A DNA stretch of 34,806 nt from Gammaproteobacteria bacterium (GTDB lineage: Bacteria; Pseudomonadota; Gammaproteobacteria; GCA-001735895), in contig JAACFA010000002.1 of NCBI GenBank assembly GCA_009937625.1, forward strand, positions 1 through 34,806, read 5' to 3'. Below, in pieces: positions 32,872-34,806 of this stretch. The translations under genes and the position numbers were made by a program. The notes under the pieces are model-generated. The model had not been told where the DNA came from. It saw only the letters and a program-made list of their open reading frames with translations, and did not search any database. The stretch's first letter is position 1; each line of letters starts with the position of its first letter.

Positions 32872-34065
32872 CTAATCGATTACCGCGGCGATGGCATCAC
32901 ACAGCGCATCCATGTTGTCGTTGGTCATCGCGGCCACGTTGAAACGCCCGGAGTCGACCGCATAAACGGCCGAGTCCTCGCGCATTCTTACAACCTGCTC
33001 CTTGCTCAGGCCGGAGAAAGAGAACATGCCGTTCTGCCGTTCGATAAAACTGAAATCCTGATCGACGCCCTTGTTTTTCAGCGTGGTCACCAGCAGGCTG
33101 CGCATTTGTTTTATGCGTTCACGCATCGCCGCCAGCTCCGCTTCCCATTGCGCGCGCAGCTCGGCATCGTTCAGGATAGTGGCGACCAACGCCGAGCCGT
33201 GCTTCGGCGGATTCGAATAAATCACGCGAATAATGCTTTTGACCTGGCTAAACACGGTCGCGGCGACCTCGGCGTTGCCGGCCACCAGCGTGAACGCGCC
33301 GGTACGCTCGCCGTAAATGCCGAAATTTTTCGAAAACGAACTGGCAATCAGAATTTCATCGCATTGCTCGACAAACAGGCGCAAGCCCTCGGCGTCTTGG
33401 TCGAGGCCGCGCGCAAATCCCTGGTAAGCAAAATCGAACAGCGGCAACAATCCGCGGGTCGAACACAGCTCTGCCAGACGCGCCCACTGTTCGCGATCGG
33501 GATCGATACCGGTCGGGTTGTGACAGCAGCCGTGAAACAACACGACGTCACCGGCCGACGCCTGGCCCAGGTCAGCCAGCATCGCCTCGAAGTCCATATC
33601 GTGTCTCTCCGCGTCGTAGTACGCGTAACGCGATATCTCGAGACCGGCGGCCTGAAAGATGCCGATATGATTAGCCCAGGTCGGGTCGGACACCCACACG
33701 CGGGTCGCGCCGATCTGTCGGCTGATCAGTTCGGCGGCGAGGCGCAGGCCGCCGGTACCGCCCGGGGTTTGCGCGGTTTGCGTCCGGCTCTCGGCGATCA
33801 CCGACGAGCCATCGCCGAACAGCAATTGCTGAACCGCCAGCGCGTAATCGGCGGTGCCGGGAATACCGAGGTAGGTCTTGCTGTTTTCGGCTTCGAGCAA
33901 ACGCCTCTCCGCCTGTTTGACCGAATTCAATACGGGCGTGTTGCCGTTTTCATCCTTGTAGACGCCGACGCCAAGATTAATCTTGTGGCTGCGAGGGTCG
34001 CTCAGAAATTTATCATTAAGACCCAGAATCGGATCGGCCGGAGCCGCTGCAATATTTTCTAACAT
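32872..34065 (-). CDS. aspC: Aspartate/aromatic aminotransferase
   Basis: 397 residues, the standard length for AspC/TyrB class I enzymes. Seen: N-terminal [12 protein letters not shown] and [23 protein letters not shown], the HNPTG motif (182-186), D211 and Y214 of [10 protein letters not shown], and the PLP lysine K246 in [16 protein letters not shown]. It transfers the amino group between aspartate (or an aromatic amino acid) and 2-oxoglutarate. AspC and TyrB cannot be told apart without comparison. The gene is a housekeeping marker, convergent with the exported-protein gene across repeat copy 3. The ATG at 34065 agrees with the family start. Confidence 0.95.
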   Translation of the reverse strand: MLENIAAAPADPILGLNDKFLSDPRSHKINLGVGVYKDENGNTPVLNSVKQAERRLLEAENSKTYLGIPGTADYALAVQQLLFGDGSSVIAESRTQTAQTPGGTGGLRLAAELISRQIGATRVWVSDPTWANHIGIFQAAGLEISRYAYYDAERHDMDFEAMLADLGQASAGDVVLFHGCCHNPTGIDPDREQWARLAELCSTRGLLPLFDFAYQGFARGLDQDAEGLRLFVEQCDEILIASSFSKNFGIYGERTGAFTLVAGNAEVAATVFSQVKSIIRVIYSNPPKHGSALVATILNDAELRAQWEAELAAMRERIKQMRSLLVTTLKNKGVDQDFSFIERQNGMFSFSGLSKEQVVRMREDSAVYAVDSGRFNVAAMTNDNMDALCDAIAAVID

Positions 34066-34145
34066 GGTTCCCTTCAGGATTAGGATAAGTCGGGGTGCGG
34101 TTGTGGGTTGATTTTACTCGCCGGACCTCGCGGCAACAATAGGCC

Positions 34146-34298
34146 TCAAGCCATTTTCCCGATAATATTTACACCGGCAGCGACGGGTCGCGGGCCTGTT
34201 CCCGGCAATTCGCGCTCGGCAAGCTCCCGCAGCAGAATCTGCTTCGGGAAACCGTTGTTCACGTCATACTGATATCGATCTTCCCCTTTCAAATGCAC
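34146..34298 (-). CDS. Possible 50-residue ORF or gene remnant
   Basis: In the gap between aspC and the CotH-like gene, one minus-strand frame runs from a GTG (34298) to TGA (34146-34148). It reads as a protein-like sequence (DRYQYDVNNGFPKQILLREL, then PRPVAAGVNIIGKMA). It has an in-frame stop just before the GTG, no convincing ribosome site and no recognised family. It could be the tail of a lost gene or a small protein upstream of aspC. Confidence 0.3.
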   Translation of the reverse strand: MHLKGEDRYQYDVNNGFPKQILLRELAERELPGTGPRPVAAGVNIIGKMA

Positions 34299-34426
34299 AA
34301 TTCACCATGAATAACTGTACTTTAGGTCAGGTTAAAACTATCCATTGGATTGGAACTTTTTGCCTCGGCGATACGTTTAGAGTGTACACATGATTGATTT
34401 GATTCGAGAAATATGAGGGATACCAA

Positions 34427-34806
34427 ATGAAACAAATAATCAAGCCGGGCTACCTGCTTACACTTGCCCTGTTCACACTGGCCTCTGTTCCCGCCAGTGC
34501 TCATCACGAGGGATCGGAGCCCGGGCTGGCGCTCTATGACCCATTCCAGGTGCGCGTACTGAACCTCTCCATGGACCCGACGGACTGGGAAACCATAAAA
34601 GCTGACACGACCTACACGATCGAGGTGCACGCCTCGCTCTGGGAGGGTGTTGACTTGTCAGCTACCAATATGGTCTCGGTGTCGGTGCGGCGCAAGTCCG
34701 GGGATCGATTGGGCGACAAGGTCAGCCTGAAAGTCGACATCAATGAATACTATGGGTTGCCTGGGGATCCCTATCCCCAGGCCGTTCCCATCTGGAACGG
34801 GGTCAA
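34427..34806 (+). CDS. Exported CotH-family-like protein, N-terminal part (runs off the window)
   Basis: ATG 34427 follows GAGGGA. A signal peptide (about 1-25, TLALFTLASVPASA) precedes HHEGSEPG. The visible 126 residues include RVLNLSMDPTDWETIKAD, a beta-rich middle (VSVSVRRKSGDRLGDKVSLK) and VDINEYYG. This pattern resembles the start of CotH kinase-family proteins (family-defining V-R-R/K-G-x-S/R and K-x-S-F/L-K-V-D). The gene continues past 34806, so the kinase motifs cannot be checked. Alternative: another secreted protein with a similar beta start. Confidence 0.55.
   Translation, partial: MKQIIKPGYLLTLALFTLASVPASAHHEGSEPGLALYDPFQVRVLNLSMDPTDWETIKADTTYTIEVHASLWEGVDLSATNMVSVSVRRKSGDRLGDKVSLKVDINEYYGLPGDPYPQAVPIWNGV

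Overview
The window looks like a chromosomal segment of a Gram-negative proteobacterium, most likely an uncultured gammaproteobacterium. It encodes an outer-membrane beta-barrel, lipoproteins with lipoboxes, a Wzm/Wzt polysaccharide exporter, an AspC-type aminotransferase and many periplasmic c-type cytochromes. No rRNA, tRNA or CRISPR array was seen. Base composition is uneven by eye: about 1-9.0 kb is AT-richer, and the cytochrome region (about 10-29 kb) is clearly GC-rich.

Layout. (i) 0.2-1.9 kb: a class III cyclase/TolB-like/TPR signalling protein. (ii) 2.5-8.9 kb: a surface-glycan cluster with a sulfotransferase, a GT4 glycosyltransferase, UDP-galactopyranose mutase, an ABC ATPase and permease, and a divergent GT2 glycosyltransferase. 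A decayed IS481-type transposase follows. Copies of a dispersed repeat lie on both sides of this block. (iii) 10.1-16.8 kb, minus strand: a respiratory operon with a small conserved-looking ORF, a 52-residue membrane peptide, a cytochrome bd-like oxidase subunit I without CydB or a long Q-loop, a diheme cytochrome c and a triheme/DOMON-type cytochrome. A cupredoxin-like protein and a 46-residue membrane peptide follow. (iv) 16.9-23.4 kb, minus strand: an outer-membrane electron-transfer operon with a tetraheme ZU5 lipoprotein, a diheme cytochrome c, a diheme lipoprotein and a heme-motif porin, ending in a PAS/winged-helix/BTAD regulator. (v) 23.7-29.1 kb, minus strand: a tightly overlapping operon with a 42-residue membrane peptide, a universal stress protein carrying five PCP_red-like repeats, a radical SAM protein with its own PCP_red-like tail, a protoporphyrinogen-oxidase-like flavoprotein and a small membrane protein. 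(vi) 29.3-30.9 kb: a PAS histidine kinase and a stand-alone receiver. (vii) 31.4-34.8 kb: an exported helical protein, the third repeat copy, AspC and the start of a probable CotH-family protein.

How it may work together (inference). Blocks iii-vi look like one functional locus. The radical SAM and flavoprotein genes point to tetrapyrrole modification, and the PCP_red repeats, a domain otherwise known from protochlorophyllide reductase, could bind or pass on the tetrapyrrole. The bd-like oxidase, the c-type cytochromes, the copper protein and the porin would form an electron-transfer chain crossing the envelope. A direct repeat of GTGACA with 11-bp period lies upstream of three of the operons and is a plausible operator for the PAS/SARP-type regulator encoded in the middle. 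Two FNR-like boxes suggest additional oxygen or NO control.

The strongest candidates for something undescribed are the PCP_red-repeat operon coupled to the bd-like oxidase, with three membrane peptides of 42-52 residues that are easy to miss, and the three-copy intergenic repeat. In the repeat, two hairpins are supported by compensatory or wobble changes, and each copy lies between convergent genes or reading frames.
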